Shown piece by piece: positions 56,605 through 64,000 of a stretch of DNA of 64,000 nucleotides. Under the pieces are notes generated by a model. That model ran no database searches. It was not told the DNA's origin and saw nothing but the letters and a program-made list of their open reading frames with translations. A program made the position numbers and the translations under genes. Source of the DNA: Helicobacter burdigaliensis (GTDB lineage Bacteria; Campylobacterota; Campylobacteria; Campylobacterales; Helicobacteraceae); NCBI RefSeq assembly GCF_003670295.1, contig NZ_QXJG01000002.1:1-64000 (forward strand), written 5' to 3'. How positions within the stretch are numbered: the stretch's first letter is position 1; each line of letters opens with the position of its first letter.

Positions 56605-57050
56605 TGCAACCTCTCATCTATTTAGCCCAAAGTGATACCACTGCGGGCTTTCTTTCTAAAGATTTTCATAGATTAAATTCTATTAAAGGGCGTGAAATTT
56701 CTCAAAATGTGCTTTTAACTACGGCAAGTTTAAAAGATTTAAAAAGTTTAACAAGAATCCCAAATTTACATAAAAATAGAGTGAGAAGAAGCCAAAAGAC
56801 TACTTTTATTTATAGGGTTCCTAATAATATTGCAGTGCGTGTTGTGGCAAGTGGAATGCACCATGAGTTTTTGTCTTTTTTGGGTGCTCTTTATTCAAGT
56901 TCTGCAAATTTTCATAAGCAAAAATTTAATTTAGAATTTGCATTAAAAAAAAGTGATGTGGTTGTGCTAGATGAGCGTGGAATAGAAGAGAAGGAAGCTT
57001 CAAAAATTTTTTTAATCCATAATAAAAAAATAAAAAAAATAAGGGGCTAA
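56604..57050 (+). CDS. Short YrdC/Sua5-like protein (threonylcarbamoyl-AMP synthase family)
   Basis: 148 residues, shorter than typical YrdC/TsaC (about 185). IYLAQSDTTAGFLSKD at the start corresponds to the family's YPTDTVYGL segment, and SIKGREISQNVLL corresponds to KKRP-x-x-PL-x-L. The SSANFHKQ motif (SSAN) is preserved. It may make threonylcarbamoyl-AMP, the substrate used by TsaD (present at 19367), although several residues differ. Translationally coupled to carB. Confidence 0.75.
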   Translation: MQPLIYLAQSDTTAGFLSKDFHRLNSIKGREISQNVLLTTASLKDLKSLTRIPNLHKNRVRRSQKTTFIYRVPNNIAVRVVASGMHHEFLSFLGALYSSSANFHKQKFNLEFALKKSDVVVLDERGIEEKEASKIFLIHNKKIKKIRG

Positions 57051-57051
57051 A

Positions 57052-57492
57052 ATGAAAGTAGCAGATTTTATTCAATCTATTTTTGTAGGTATATTTTTTG
57101 TATTTATTTTGATGTGTGTTTTTTGGGTGGCGATTTTTGTAAATTATATTCAATTTTATGGAATCAAAGAGTTTTTTAACCCTTTTTTTGGAAATGTGTT
57201 TAATGGGGTGATTTTTACATTGCTTGTTGTGATCTTTGGGCTTGGTTCTATGATAAATTTTTTAGCCAAGATTTTAAGGGTTATTTATGGTGTTTTGCTT
57301 TTGTTTAGCCTTATTTTGTTTGTGCCTAGCTTAGGAAAAGCAGTGGGTGGAATTTTATTAGGTTCTAAGGAAGTTGTGCTAAAAAATGGAGAAGAAATCA
57401 GGGTGCATAGCCTCTATCAAAATAAATTTTATATTATTTATGAAGAGGATAAAGGGGATAAAAAAGAGCTTGTGTATTATGAACGCCCATAA
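57052..57492 (+). CDS. Membrane protein of unknown function
   Basis: 146 residues with three hydrophobic segments (about 10-33, 50-72, 75-95), a short soluble C-terminus rich in charged residues (KEVVLKNGEEIRVHSLYQNKFYIIYEEDKGDKKELVYYE). The ATG is one base after the preceding stop, so it is in the carB transcript. No family recognised. The 3' end overlaps the convergent M15 gene by 16 bases. Confidence 0.75.
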   Translation: MKVADFIQSIFVGIFFVFILMCVFWVAIFVNYIQFYGIKEFFNPFFGNVFNGVIFTLLVVIFGLGSMINFLAKILRVIYGVLLLFSLILFVPSLGKAVGGILLGSKEVVLKNGEEIRVHSLYQNKFYIIYEEDKGDKKELVYYERP

Positions 57493-58208
57493 CATAGAAT
57501 TTCAGGGCGGTATTCAAAGTGCATAGTATCATAATGCCACCATTTTCCTCCCCAGATAAATCCCTCGCTTTCAAAAATTTCTATGATTTGTTGCGGAATC
57601 TTTTTGGGATTTTTTCTTGTTTTATCCCATAGCCAATAGCGTGAGTGTGCTACATTAATATCTATTGCAATCCCATAGCTGTGCGCGCTTAGGCGGTTTG
57701 TATTTGCGATTTTTCTATATTTATAAGTCCCACCGATTTTGCTAAGATAGGGAAGATATTTGCCATCAAGCGTTTTTAGTTTTTCCTTTACACGCCTTAG
57801 TGCTTCATAAGCACCATTTTGCGTGTTAAATAAAAAGACTTCCCCATCTAGCCAAGTGAGTTCTTTTAAATTTTTTTCTACTTCTTTTTGTGAGTTTCCA
57901 TAAACTTGCCCTAAAAGTTCAAAATTTCTTATGCGTGAGGAATCTTCATAAGGATTTTTAGGAGCATTTTGTGGATAAGGATAGAGAAACATACTTGCAA
58001 TATCAGGATTTTGTAATCTCTCTTCATAGCTTATGTTTTCTTTATGGGTAGCAAAAGGAATGGAATAGGAATTTTTTAAAATCACTTGATTGTTTGTGAT
58101 GTGTGAGATAGGGTAGCTTTGCATAAGGCAAGTGTGGATTTTATTTGCACTCACATAAAGCGGTAAAAATAAAAGAGTGAAGCTAAATAACGATATGGAT
58201 TTTTTCAT
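57477..58208 (-). CDS. M15-family peptidase (D-Ala-D-Ala carboxypeptidase/VanY-like), exported
   Basis: 243 residues with a signal peptide (about 1-20: LFSFTLLFLPLYVSANK). The zinc motif SAHSYGIAIDIN (H-x6-D) and the second histidine region GKWWHYDTMHFEY match M15 peptidases. These cut D-amino acid bonds in peptidoglycan peptides. The ATG at 58208 lies inside the end of the DUF493 gene (26-base overlap), so translation is coupled; no strong ribosome site is seen. Confidence 0.85.
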   Translation of the reverse strand: MKKSISLFSFTLLFLPLYVSANKIHTCLMQSYPISHITNNQVILKNSYSIPFATHKENISYEERLQNPDIASMFLYPYPQNAPKNPYEDSSRIRNFELLGQVYGNSQKEVEKNLKELTWLDGEVFLFNTQNGAYEALRRVKEKLKTLDGKYLPYLSKIGGTYKYRKIANTNRLSAHSYGIAIDINVAHSRYWLWDKTRKNPKKIPQQIIEIFESEGFIWGGKWWHYDTMHFEYRPEILCYGRS

Positions 58209-58428
58209 GGCTTGAGAATTTAGAGAAGATTAAATCGCGTTCTTCTTCGTTATCTACTAGCACTTCAATATTGATGCTATGGTATTTGCCACCTTTGCTA
58301 GCTTTACCTAAAGTGTGTTTGAAATCTTTATCTATAAGGTTAAAAGCAATTTCTATAAGCTCCTCTTTATCGTTTCCGATGATTTTATATTGCCAAAGGC
58401 AAGGATAGGTGATTTGTGGTTTTTTCAT
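58183..58428 (-). CDS. DUF493 (YbeD-like) family protein
   Basis: 81 residues: ITYPCLWQYKIIGNDKEELIEIAF...GKYHSINIEVLVDNEEERDLIF, with the conserved SKGGKYHS core of DUF493. The H. pylori homologue, as I recall, is HP0495, next to the YbgC thioesterase HP0496, the order seen here. Function is unclear (possibly metabolic regulation as in LipB-linked YbeD). Confidence 0.88.
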   Translation of the reverse strand: MKKPQITYPCLWQYKIIGNDKEELIEIAFNLIDKDFKHTLGKASKGGKYHSINIEVLVDNEEERDLIFSKFSSHEKIHIVI

Positions 58429-58431
58429 AAC

Positions 58432-58821
58432 TTAGTCTTTTTGTAAATTTTTAAAAATTTCATTTGCAAAGGGTGGAATTTTGGTAATTTTTGGTATTCC
58501 TTTATTTTGAGTAATGCAAACTAATAAGATTGTAGCACAAAATATCTTTTTTTCTTGTAAAAATATTTCTTGTTCCAACAAAATAGAAGCACTTTTAAGC
58601 TCTAAAATTTTGGTTTTTACTTCTAGTAAATCACCAAGCTTTGCAGGGTGTAAAAACTCAATTTGCATAGATTTTACAACAAATCCTAGATTATCAGTTT
58701 GTGGGCTTAAACCAAGAGCAAAAAACCACTCACTTCTTGCTCTCTCACAATATTTAAGGTAGTTTGCATGATAGACAATCCCGCCACAATCTGTATCTTC
58801 ATAATAGATTCTTATTTTCAT
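58432..58821 (-). CDS. ybgC: YbgC-family acyl-CoA thioesterase
   Basis: 129 residues of the hotdog fold. RIYYEDTDCGGIVYHANYLKYCERARSEWF contains the catalytic Asp (residue about 11) and YHANY. The start is the ATG at 58821, with GAGG 5 bases upstream (a GTG at 58827 overlaps that site). YbgC hydrolyses acyl-CoA thioesters and in many bacteria sits near Tol-Pal genes; here it is paired with DUF493 and a peptidoglycan peptidase. Confidence 0.94.
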   Translation of the reverse strand: MKIRIYYEDTDCGGIVYHANYLKYCERARSEWFFALGLSPQTDNLGFVVKSMQIEFLHPAKLGDLLEVKTKILELKSASILLEQEIFLQEKKIFCATILLVCITQNKGIPKITKIPPFANEIFKNLQKD

Positions 58822-58835
58822 TTTCACCTCATAAA

Positions 58836-60863
58836 TTAATCTGTTAATTTTAAAAATCTTCCTAAATCAAAGAATTTTGGCTCAATAAGAATTTTGCCAT
58901 TTTTATCCATTAAGCCTATTTTAGAGCCTTTTTGAAATCTTATAAACCCAAGTTCTTCTATAAAATCTTCTAGTACTAAATAATCATATTCTGGTTTTAT
59001 AAACACATTATTTTCTAAATTCAAAAAACCATATTTTGCACTATATCTGTCGTCATTTTCATAAATTTTTAGCAAAGCTATATCCCCTAAAATAGAGATT
59101 TCATCATAAAAGGGCTCTAGGATAAAATTTCCTTTTGTATCTATAAGACCTTCTTTATCAAAAGGACTTTTTTTATTTATAACCGAAACCTTTATATATC
59201 CATTATCTTCTTCTGCATAAAAGACAGAAGGTATTTCAATAAGCTCCCCTTTTTTGTTAAAAAATACTACTTTTGTATCATAGCGCATTTTGGCCTTTAT
59301 TAATCCATTTGCATATGTGCTGTATTCTAAATAAGAAAATTGTGGTTCAATAATTATTTCTCCCTTTTTGTTAATAAAACCCCAATCGTGATTTAAATAG
59401 ATTCCTGCAATTTCCCCATAGAAGTCTTGTGCTTCTGCAAATTGTGGTTTTATAACCATTTTACCTTTTTTATTAATAAAACCCCATTGATTATTCAGCT
59501 TAACTGCTGCAAGACCTTCATGAAAATTGCTAGCCTCCACATAAATGGCGGGTATAACCATTTTTCCACTTTTGTCTATAAAGCCCCATTTTCTATTTAG
59601 CTTAACTCTAGCAAGATCTTTATAAAAACTATAAACTTTTTCATAAATAGTAGGTATAACCCTTTTCCCATTTTCATCTATAAAGCCCCATTTCCCATTC
59701 TTTTTTATAGATATAAGTCCATTATCAAGCTTACCTACCGCATCAAATTCACTTTCAGCTATCACTTGAAATTTAGCATTTGCAATGCCAAATTTATTGT
59801 TAGATTCAAGTTTGATTAAGCCTTTATCAGCCATTCTATAAAAATTATCAAACTTAGCTTCCAAAAGAAACTCAAGCTTTTGATTAATTAAGCCCCATTT
59901 TCCATTTATTTTTATTGAAAATATATTGTCTGTAAAATCAATAAAAGAATCCGCATAGCTACTCACCTCTTCAATATTTTCTATAAGAATTTTTCCAGAA
60001 GCGTCTATAAAGCTTATTTTTTCATTTAAAGTAACTTTGAAAAAATCTCCAAAAAATTCTATATTATCATAGATAGGGTTTATTATAAAATTTCCATTTT
60101 TATCTATAATCCCCCATTTTCCACTTTTACTTGCTAGAGTATAAGGAATGCGAAAATAAGAAGTTGCATCAAATTGTGGTTGAATGACAAACTCTCCTTT
60201 TTTGTTAATAAAACCAAAAAGTTCATCTTTTTTTGCTGGGGCAAGCCTATCATGAAAATCATAGGCACTTTTGAAAGTAAAATCTATAACAATATCCCCC
60301 CATTCATCTATAAATCCCCATTTATCATCTTTTCTAACTGCGATAAGTCCTTCAGAATAATCTTTAATTTCTTCAAATTGAGGTTCTAAAATCTCTTTGC
60401 CTTCTTGATTTAAGATACCATATTTATCATTTGTAGCAACTTTTATAAAACCATTGTTTAAAAGATCAAAATCGCTATATTTTTCTTCTGTGATAAAGTT
60501 TCCTTCTATGTCAATAAGGCCATATTGAAGAGGGTTTTTGGAGATAGCAGGTGCAAAGCCGTATTCTAAAAATGAAAGATATGTTTTTGCTTTGCTAAGC
60601 CCTAAATCTTGAGCCTTTTTATAATAGGCTTTAGCGCTTGTAAAATCTCTTTTTGGAGAATTTTGATAGAGTCTTCCAAGCTCTAAACAAGAATCTGCAT
60701 TGTTTGCATCGCAATCTTTTTGGTAAATTTGCACGAGTTTTTCACAGCTTTGTCTTTCTTTAAAGCTACATTGTTTTTTTAGGGTATCTAGCTCTTTATC
60801 CTTAAAACAACCTCCTAATAGCCCCACTAAAAGCAAAGCAGATAGTAACTTAGCTTTTTTCAT
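58836..60863 (-). CDS. WG-repeat lipoprotein
   Basis: 675 residues with a lipobox (LLGGC, cysteine about 19) and a Sel1-like helical pair (about 55-100). Then about 16 WG-type repeats follow, such as YGLIDIEGNFI, WGFIDEWGDIV, FGFINKKGEFV, WGIIDKNGNFI, WGFIDENGKRV, WGFIDKSGKMV, WGFINKKGKMV and WGFINKKGEII, spaced about 37 residues. The WG-repeat (beta-propeller-like) fold is found in lipoproteins of unknown role. AGGGGAAG precedes the ATG at 60863. It stands before the YbgC gene on the same strand. Confidence 0.9.
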   Translation of the reverse strand: MKKAKLLSALLLVGLLGGCFKDKELDTLKKQCSFKERQSCEKLVQIYQKDCDANNADSCLELGRLYQNSPKRDFTSAKAYYKKAQDLGLSKAKTYLSFLEYGFAPAISKNPLQYGLIDIEGNFITEEKYSDFDLLNNGFIKVATNDKYGILNQEGKEILEPQFEEIKDYSEGLIAVRKDDKWGFIDEWGDIVIDFTFKSAYDFHDRLAPAKKDELFGFINKKGEFVIQPQFDATSYFRIPYTLASKSGKWGIIDKNGNFIINPIYDNIEFFGDFFKVTLNEKISFIDASGKILIENIEEVSSYADSFIDFTDNIFSIKINGKWGLINQKLEFLLEAKFDNFYRMADKGLIKLESNNKFGIANAKFQVIAESEFDAVGKLDNGLISIKKNGKWGFIDENGKRVIPTIYEKVYSFYKDLARVKLNRKWGFIDKSGKMVIPAIYVEASNFHEGLAAVKLNNQWGFINKKGKMVIKPQFAEAQDFYGEIAGIYLNHDWGFINKKGEIIIEPQFSYLEYSTYANGLIKAKMRYDTKVVFFNKKGELIEIPSVFYAEEDNGYIKVSVINKKSPFDKEGLIDTKGNFILEPFYDEISILGDIALLKIYENDDRYSAKYGFLNLENNVFIKPEYDYLVLEDFIEELGFIRFQKGSKIGLMDKNGKILIEPKFFDLGRFLKLTD

Positions 60864-60893
60864 CACTTCCCCTTTTTATAAAATCTTTATATT

Positions 60894-61964
60894 TTAACAA
60901 AACTCTATAAAAGTTTCAAATGCAAATTCGCTAAAGGGAAGGATTGTGTAGGGAGTGCCTAGATTTTCTCCTTTTTCTTTTTGGCTAAGACTTAGGATTA
61001 AAAAGCTTTCACAAAATTCTCTTTCCTTTGTAATTTTACTTAGTTTGGTTTCTAGATTTTGGATAAAAGGCATACAAAGAATCCCTAAAGATAATGCAGG
61101 GATATAAAAATCAATTTTATCTGTATAAAAAATCTCATCTTTAAAGCGTGCATAAAGTTCTAAAAACACCATATTTTCAAAAAGTGTAGAGAAATCTTTT
61201 TGAAAGCTTAGAGAATTTTTAAGGCTAAAATCCCAAAAATAAAGCTTTTTAGGAGCGAGTGCATGCTCAAATTTTCTTACCCAAAAAAGCATATTTTGTT
61301 CTTTTAAAGTATTTATAAAATTATAAAATCTATCTTTTGAAATCTTACCTTCTTTTTTTAATTTTGTATAAATTTGATGGGGGGAAACTTTAAGTCCTGA
61401 AGAAAGAATAAGATTTTTAAATATCCACAACTCTGTAATATCTTTGCTTAATATCTTTAAAAGATTCCCTTTGTTTTCTTCAAAATTTTCTTCATAAAGA
61501 GTGCCTTTTTTAAGATATTGATGAAAAACTTCTTGGATTTGTCCTTTGAAAAGTTGCATAAATTCATTAAAAAGAATAGGAGGAAATCCTAAAGTAGTAA
61601 ATGAGGGAATAGAATAATAAATATTAGAAATTAAAATAATATTTTCTAATTTTGGCAAATAAGAGGGAGGGAGTAAAGTGGGTGAGTAGTGATTAATGAT
61701 TAATGAATCTATTTTGGTTTTAGCGCAAAAATCATTCAAGTCTTTTAGAAAATCTAAATTATTAAAACGAATATCTTCCAAATCTATATAGAGTTTTTTA
61801 AGATCTATTTTATCTTTTTGGTTGAAATAATGAAGCACATAATCGTTTTTACCTAAAAAAGGTGCACCAAAAATTAGAGCTTTTTTGGGAAGATTTAAAG
61901 AAAGTTTGCGATGGATTTTATTAGAATTTTTAGGATAATTTTCAAAAATTTGTTCTAAAAGCAT
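60894..61964 (-). CDS. Degenerate AAA-family ATP-binding protein (DUF4143-like)
   Basis: 356 residues from the ATG at 61964. A Walker A-like GAPFLGKNDY lacks the usual GKT/GKS pattern. LKKLYIDLEDIRFNNLDFL resembles the AAA_14 YI-LEDPR region, and a helical C-terminus with a DUF4143-like stretch (FENMVFLELYARF, EIFYTDKIDFYIP) follows. Families of this type are toxins, antitoxin-like or orphan ATPases. The position divergent from rpsJ is one I recall for H. pylori HP1321/HP1320. Confidence 0.8.
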   Translation of the reverse strand: MLLEQIFENYPKNSNKIHRKLSLNLPKKALIFGAPFLGKNDYVLHYFNQKDKIDLKKLYIDLEDIRFNNLDFLKDLNDFCAKTKIDSLIINHYSPTLLPPSYLPKLENIILISNIYYSIPSFTTLGFPPILFNEFMQLFKGQIQEVFHQYLKKGTLYEENFEENKGNLLKILSKDITELWIFKNLILSSGLKVSPHQIYTKLKKEGKISKDRFYNFINTLKEQNMLFWVRKFEHALAPKKLYFWDFSLKNSLSFQKDFSTLFENMVFLELYARFKDEIFYTDKIDFYIPALSLGILCMPFIQNLETKLSKITKEREFCESFLILSLSQKEKGENLGTPYTILPFSEFAFETFIEFC

Positions 61965-62108
61965 AATTTTTTCTCTCAAAAAATAAAAATTTAGTATGGA
62001 ATATTTGCGTTGTAGAAATATTATTATTTTCCTTTTTAAAAGGAAATAAAATTTTATTTTGCAAGAAGAAAAAAGTTAAAAAGTATTGCTAAAATGGCAT
62101 AAAATAAG

Positions 62109-62114
62109 TATAAT
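62109..62114 (+). promoter_or_regulatory. -10 box of the S10 ribosomal operon
   Basis: AAGTATAATTGC holds TATAAT 57 bases before the rpsJ ATG; AAGGAAAAAAAA precedes the start. The rest of the 206-base divergent region is AT-rich with no other feature seen. Confidence 0.6.
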
Positions 62115-62170
62115 TGCAACTTCCAAAAATATTTACATCAATTTTTGATGAGTTCTTTGAAGGAAAAAAA

Positions 62171-62482
62171 ATGGAAAAAATTAGACTTAAGTTGAAAGCC
62201 TATGATCATCGTGTTCTTGATAGATCAGTAGTATCTATTGTAGATGCTGTGAAAAGAACCGGTGCAGAGATTCGTGGTCCTATTCCACTCCCAACTAAAA
62301 AGAGACGCTACACAGTTTTAAAATCTCCTCACATTAACAAAGATTCAAGAGAGCAATTTGAAATTCGTGTGCATACGCGTATTATTGATATTGTATCAGC
62401 TACGCCTGAGACTGTGGATAGCTTGACAAAATTAGATATGGCACCTGAAGTGGATGTAGAAGTCCGCTCAATGGGTAAATAA
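62171..62482 (+). CDS. rpsJ: 30S ribosomal protein S10
   Basis: 103 residues from the ATG at 62171, starting [17 protein letters not shown], the standard S10 N-terminus; the frame is open further upstream but has no support. [19 protein letters not shown] is present. S10 also takes part in NusB-dependent antitermination. First gene of the S10 operon. Confidence 0.98.
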   Translation: MEKIRLKLKAYDHRVLDRSVVSIVDAVKRTGAEIRGPIPLPTKKRRYTVLKSPHINKDSREQFEIRVHTRIIDIVSATPETVDSLTKLDMAPEVDVEVRSMGK

Positions 62483-62491
62483 GGGGCATAA

Positions 62492-63070
62492 ATGGAATTT
62501 TTAGTAGAAAAGATTGGAATGAGTAGGACAATCGGTAAGCCAAGTATTCCTGTAACTTTGCTAAAAGTGAAAGATGCTAAAGTTTGTGAAATGTTTGAAG
62601 GTGGAAAAGCACTTGTTGCTTATCATCAAGGAAAAACATTGAATAAATCTATTGCAGGAGTGCAAAAAAAATATAATCTTGATAAAGAGTTTAATCGTTT
62701 TGCAACTTTGGCAGTAAGTAATACAGAAGCAGGTGATTTAGATTTATCTCTTTTAGAGAGTGCAAAAAGAGTTAAAGTATCTTTTAATACAAAAGGTAGA
62801 GGCTTTAGCGGTGTTATGAAAAGATGGAATTTCCAAGGTGGTCCAGCAGCTCATGGTAGTAGATTTCACAGAGCTCCGGGTTCTATTGGAAATCGTGAGT
62901 GGCCAGGTCGTGTTCAGCCGGGTAAAAAAATGGCAGGACATTATGGAAATGAAAAAGTAACGGTTCAAAATGAAATTGTTTCTTTTGATAAAGAACATAA
63001 TGTTTTGGTATTAAAAGGTTCTGTTCCAGGTTTTAATGGAGCATTTGGAAAAATAAAGGTTGTAAAATGA
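62492..63070 (+). CDS. rplC: 50S ribosomal protein L3
   Basis: 192 residues with [39 protein letters not shown] and the [11 protein letters not shown] loop that reaches the peptidyl-transferase centre. Overlaps rplD by 4 bases (ATGA). Starts with an ATG 9 bases after the rpsJ stop. Confidence 0.98.
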   Translation: MEFLVEKIGMSRTIGKPSIPVTLLKVKDAKVCEMFEGGKALVAYHQGKTLNKSIAGVQKKYNLDKEFNRFATLAVSNTEAGDLDLSLLESAKRVKVSFNTKGRGFSGVMKRWNFQGGPAAHGSRFHRAPGSIGNREWPGRVQPGKKMAGHYGNEKVTVQNEIVSFDKEHNVLVLKGSVPGFNGAFGKIKVVK

Positions 63071-63681
63071 GTAAAGCAATTATTTTGGATTCACAATTAA
63101 AAAAGAGCGGTGAAGCTGCGTTGCCAGAAAGTTATCAAAGCATCCATTCACACAATCTTTATTTGTATGTTAAATCTTTTTTGGCTTCATTGCGTGCAAA
63201 TAATGCAATGGCTAAAACTCGCGGTAAAGTGAGCGGTGGTGGTAAAAAGCCTTGGAGTCAAAAAGGTGGCGGTAGAGCAAGAGCAGGAAGTATCACTTCT
63301 CCAGTATTCGTAGGAGGGGGTGTAGCTCATGGTCCTAGCAACAATAGAAACTACAATCTTAAAGTAAATAAAAAGCAAAAAAGACTGGCTTTACAATATG
63401 CTTTACAAGAAAAAGCAAATAATGGTAGTTTGTTTGTTGTTGATAAAATTGATGTAGAAAGTGGTAAGACAAAAGATGCAGCAAATTTATTTAATGCATT
63501 GAACCAAAGAAGCACTTTATTTGTTTGTGAAGCATATAATGAGAAAACTTACCTTGCTTTTAGAAACTTAAAGCAGTGCTATTTGATTGATGGGGCAGAG
63601 TTAAATGCTTATTTAGTAGCCACATTCAGATCGGTAGTGATTGAAAAATCGCTTTTTGAAACTATCACTAAAGAGGGTTAA
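63067..63681 (+). CDS. rplD: 50S ribosomal protein L4
   Basis: 204 residues. Conserved [24 protein letters not shown] and [16 protein letters not shown] loop (exit-tunnel region) are present. L4 is the S10-operon autoregulator in some bacteria. Confidence 0.98.
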   Translation: MSKAIILDSQLKKSGEAALPESYQSIHSHNLYLYVKSFLASLRANNAMAKTRGKVSGGGKKPWSQKGGGRARAGSITSPVFVGGGVAHGPSNNRNYNLKVNKKQKRLALQYALQEKANNGSLFVVDKIDVESGKTKDAANLFNALNQRSTLFVCEAYNEKTYLAFRNLKQCYLIDGAELNAYLVATFRSVVIEKSLFETITKEG

Positions 63682-63683
63682 AA

Positions 63684-63965
63684 ATGGCAGGTATTACAGA
63701 TATTAAATCCATTATGTATACAGAAAAGTCTCTTAAGCTTCAAGAGCAAGATGTGTTGGTAGTGCAAACTTCACCAAGTTTAAGCAAGACACAATTAAAA
63801 GAAGTATTTAAAGAGTATTTTGGAATCACTCCTTTGTCTATTAATTCTTTAAGACAAGAAGGTAAAGTAAAGAGATTCCGTGGTGTTATTGGTAAAAGAA
63901 ATAACTTTAAAAAATTCTATGTTAAGCTACCTGCGGGTGCGAAAATTGAATCACTAGCGGTATAA
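63684..63965 (+). CDS. rplW: 50S ribosomal protein L23
   Basis: 93 residues with [12 protein letters not shown] near the start, [11 protein letters not shown] and [28 protein letters not shown]23 sits at the tunnel exit and binds trigger factor and SRP. The ATG is two bases after the rplD stop. Confidence 0.97.
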   Translation: MAGITDIKSIMYTEKSLKLQEQDVLVVQTSPSLSKTQLKEVFKEYFGITPLSINSLRQEGKVKRFRGVIGKRNNFKKFYVKLPAGAKIESLAV

Positions 63966-63976
63966 GGGGTTAGAAA

Positions 63977-64000
63977 ATGGCAATTAAAACATATAAACCA
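63977..64000 (+). CDS. rplB: 50S ribosomal protein L2 (5' end only)
   Basis: The first eight codons, MAIKTYKP, are visible before the window ends. AAGGGG sits upstream and the position after rplW fits the S10 operon order. The rest lies beyond the window. Confidence 0.9.

Overview
The window looks like a chromosomal segment of an epsilonproteobacterium (Campylobacterota), most likely an enterohepatic Helicobacter. This rests on AT-rich DNA, proteins that read as Helicobacter/Campylobacter orthologues (ribosomal proteins, PseB/PseC/PseF, CcsBA, a Csd4/Pgp1-like peptidase), and gene neighbourhoods I recall from H. pylori (hemH-thioredoxin-ccsBA; DUF493-YbgC; the ATP-binding protein divergent from rpsJ). 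The species call is inference.

Layout. 1-3243: 3' end of a large GLUG-repeat surface protein split by an in-frame TAA, then a 1-kb repeat-rich gap with a large stem-loop. 3244-18673: mostly housekeeping. It holds a SIMPL-like periplasmic protein, thrS-infC-rpmI-rplT, the cytochrome c/heme cluster ccsBA-thioredoxin-hemH followed by a cell-shape peptidase and gap, then a BI-1 protein, a stand-alone ThiD2-like protein, a DMT transporter, der and agmatine deiminase. 18737-24877: a rightward series (unknown protein, tsaD, tpx, YqiA-like esterase, a soluble protein with two sensor-like domains, an SNF transporter). 24878-30473: ybdD-cstA and hemE-yqhA on the minus strand, flanked by islands of palindromic repeats, a MITE-like element and a 12-G tract. 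30474-32915: two small membrane-anchored unknowns and hisS. 33049-44576: a rightward run rpmE-rsmI-rlmB-RodZ-like-unknown-aminotransferase-ccoI-pseB-pseC-pseF, ending in an SGNH-type enzyme with a second 12-G tract near its 3' end.

45220-49515 encodes a beta-repeat exoprotein followed by a FhaC/ShlB-type outer-membrane transporter, a two-partner secretion pair whose cargo lacks a recognisable TPS domain. Just downstream (49560-49770) is a compact locus that reads as an undescribed type I toxin-antitoxin module: a 19-residue hydrophobic peptide with a strong ribosome site on the minus strand, a 10-bp 5' hairpin, its own promoter, and opposing promoter-like -10 boxes on the plus strand.

49998-57492: two unknown genes, a bacteriohemerythrin with a cysteine-rich tail, a nucleotide-sugar dehydrogenase, carB, a short YrdC/Sua5-like protein and a membrane protein. 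57477-61964 (minus): an M15 peptidase, DUF493, a YbgC thioesterase, a 16-unit WG-repeat lipoprotein and a degenerate AAA ATPase. 62171-64000: start of the S10 ribosomal operon (rpsJ-rplC-rplD-rplW-rplB).

Themes that link genes: periplasmic cytochrome maturation and heme synthesis (ccsBA, thioredoxin, hemH, hemE, ccoI); pseudaminic acid synthesis for flagellar or surface glycans with a phase-variable tailoring gene; surface adhesin/exoprotein loci with signs of decay and variation. I found no tRNA, rRNA, CRISPR array, transposase or prophage gene.
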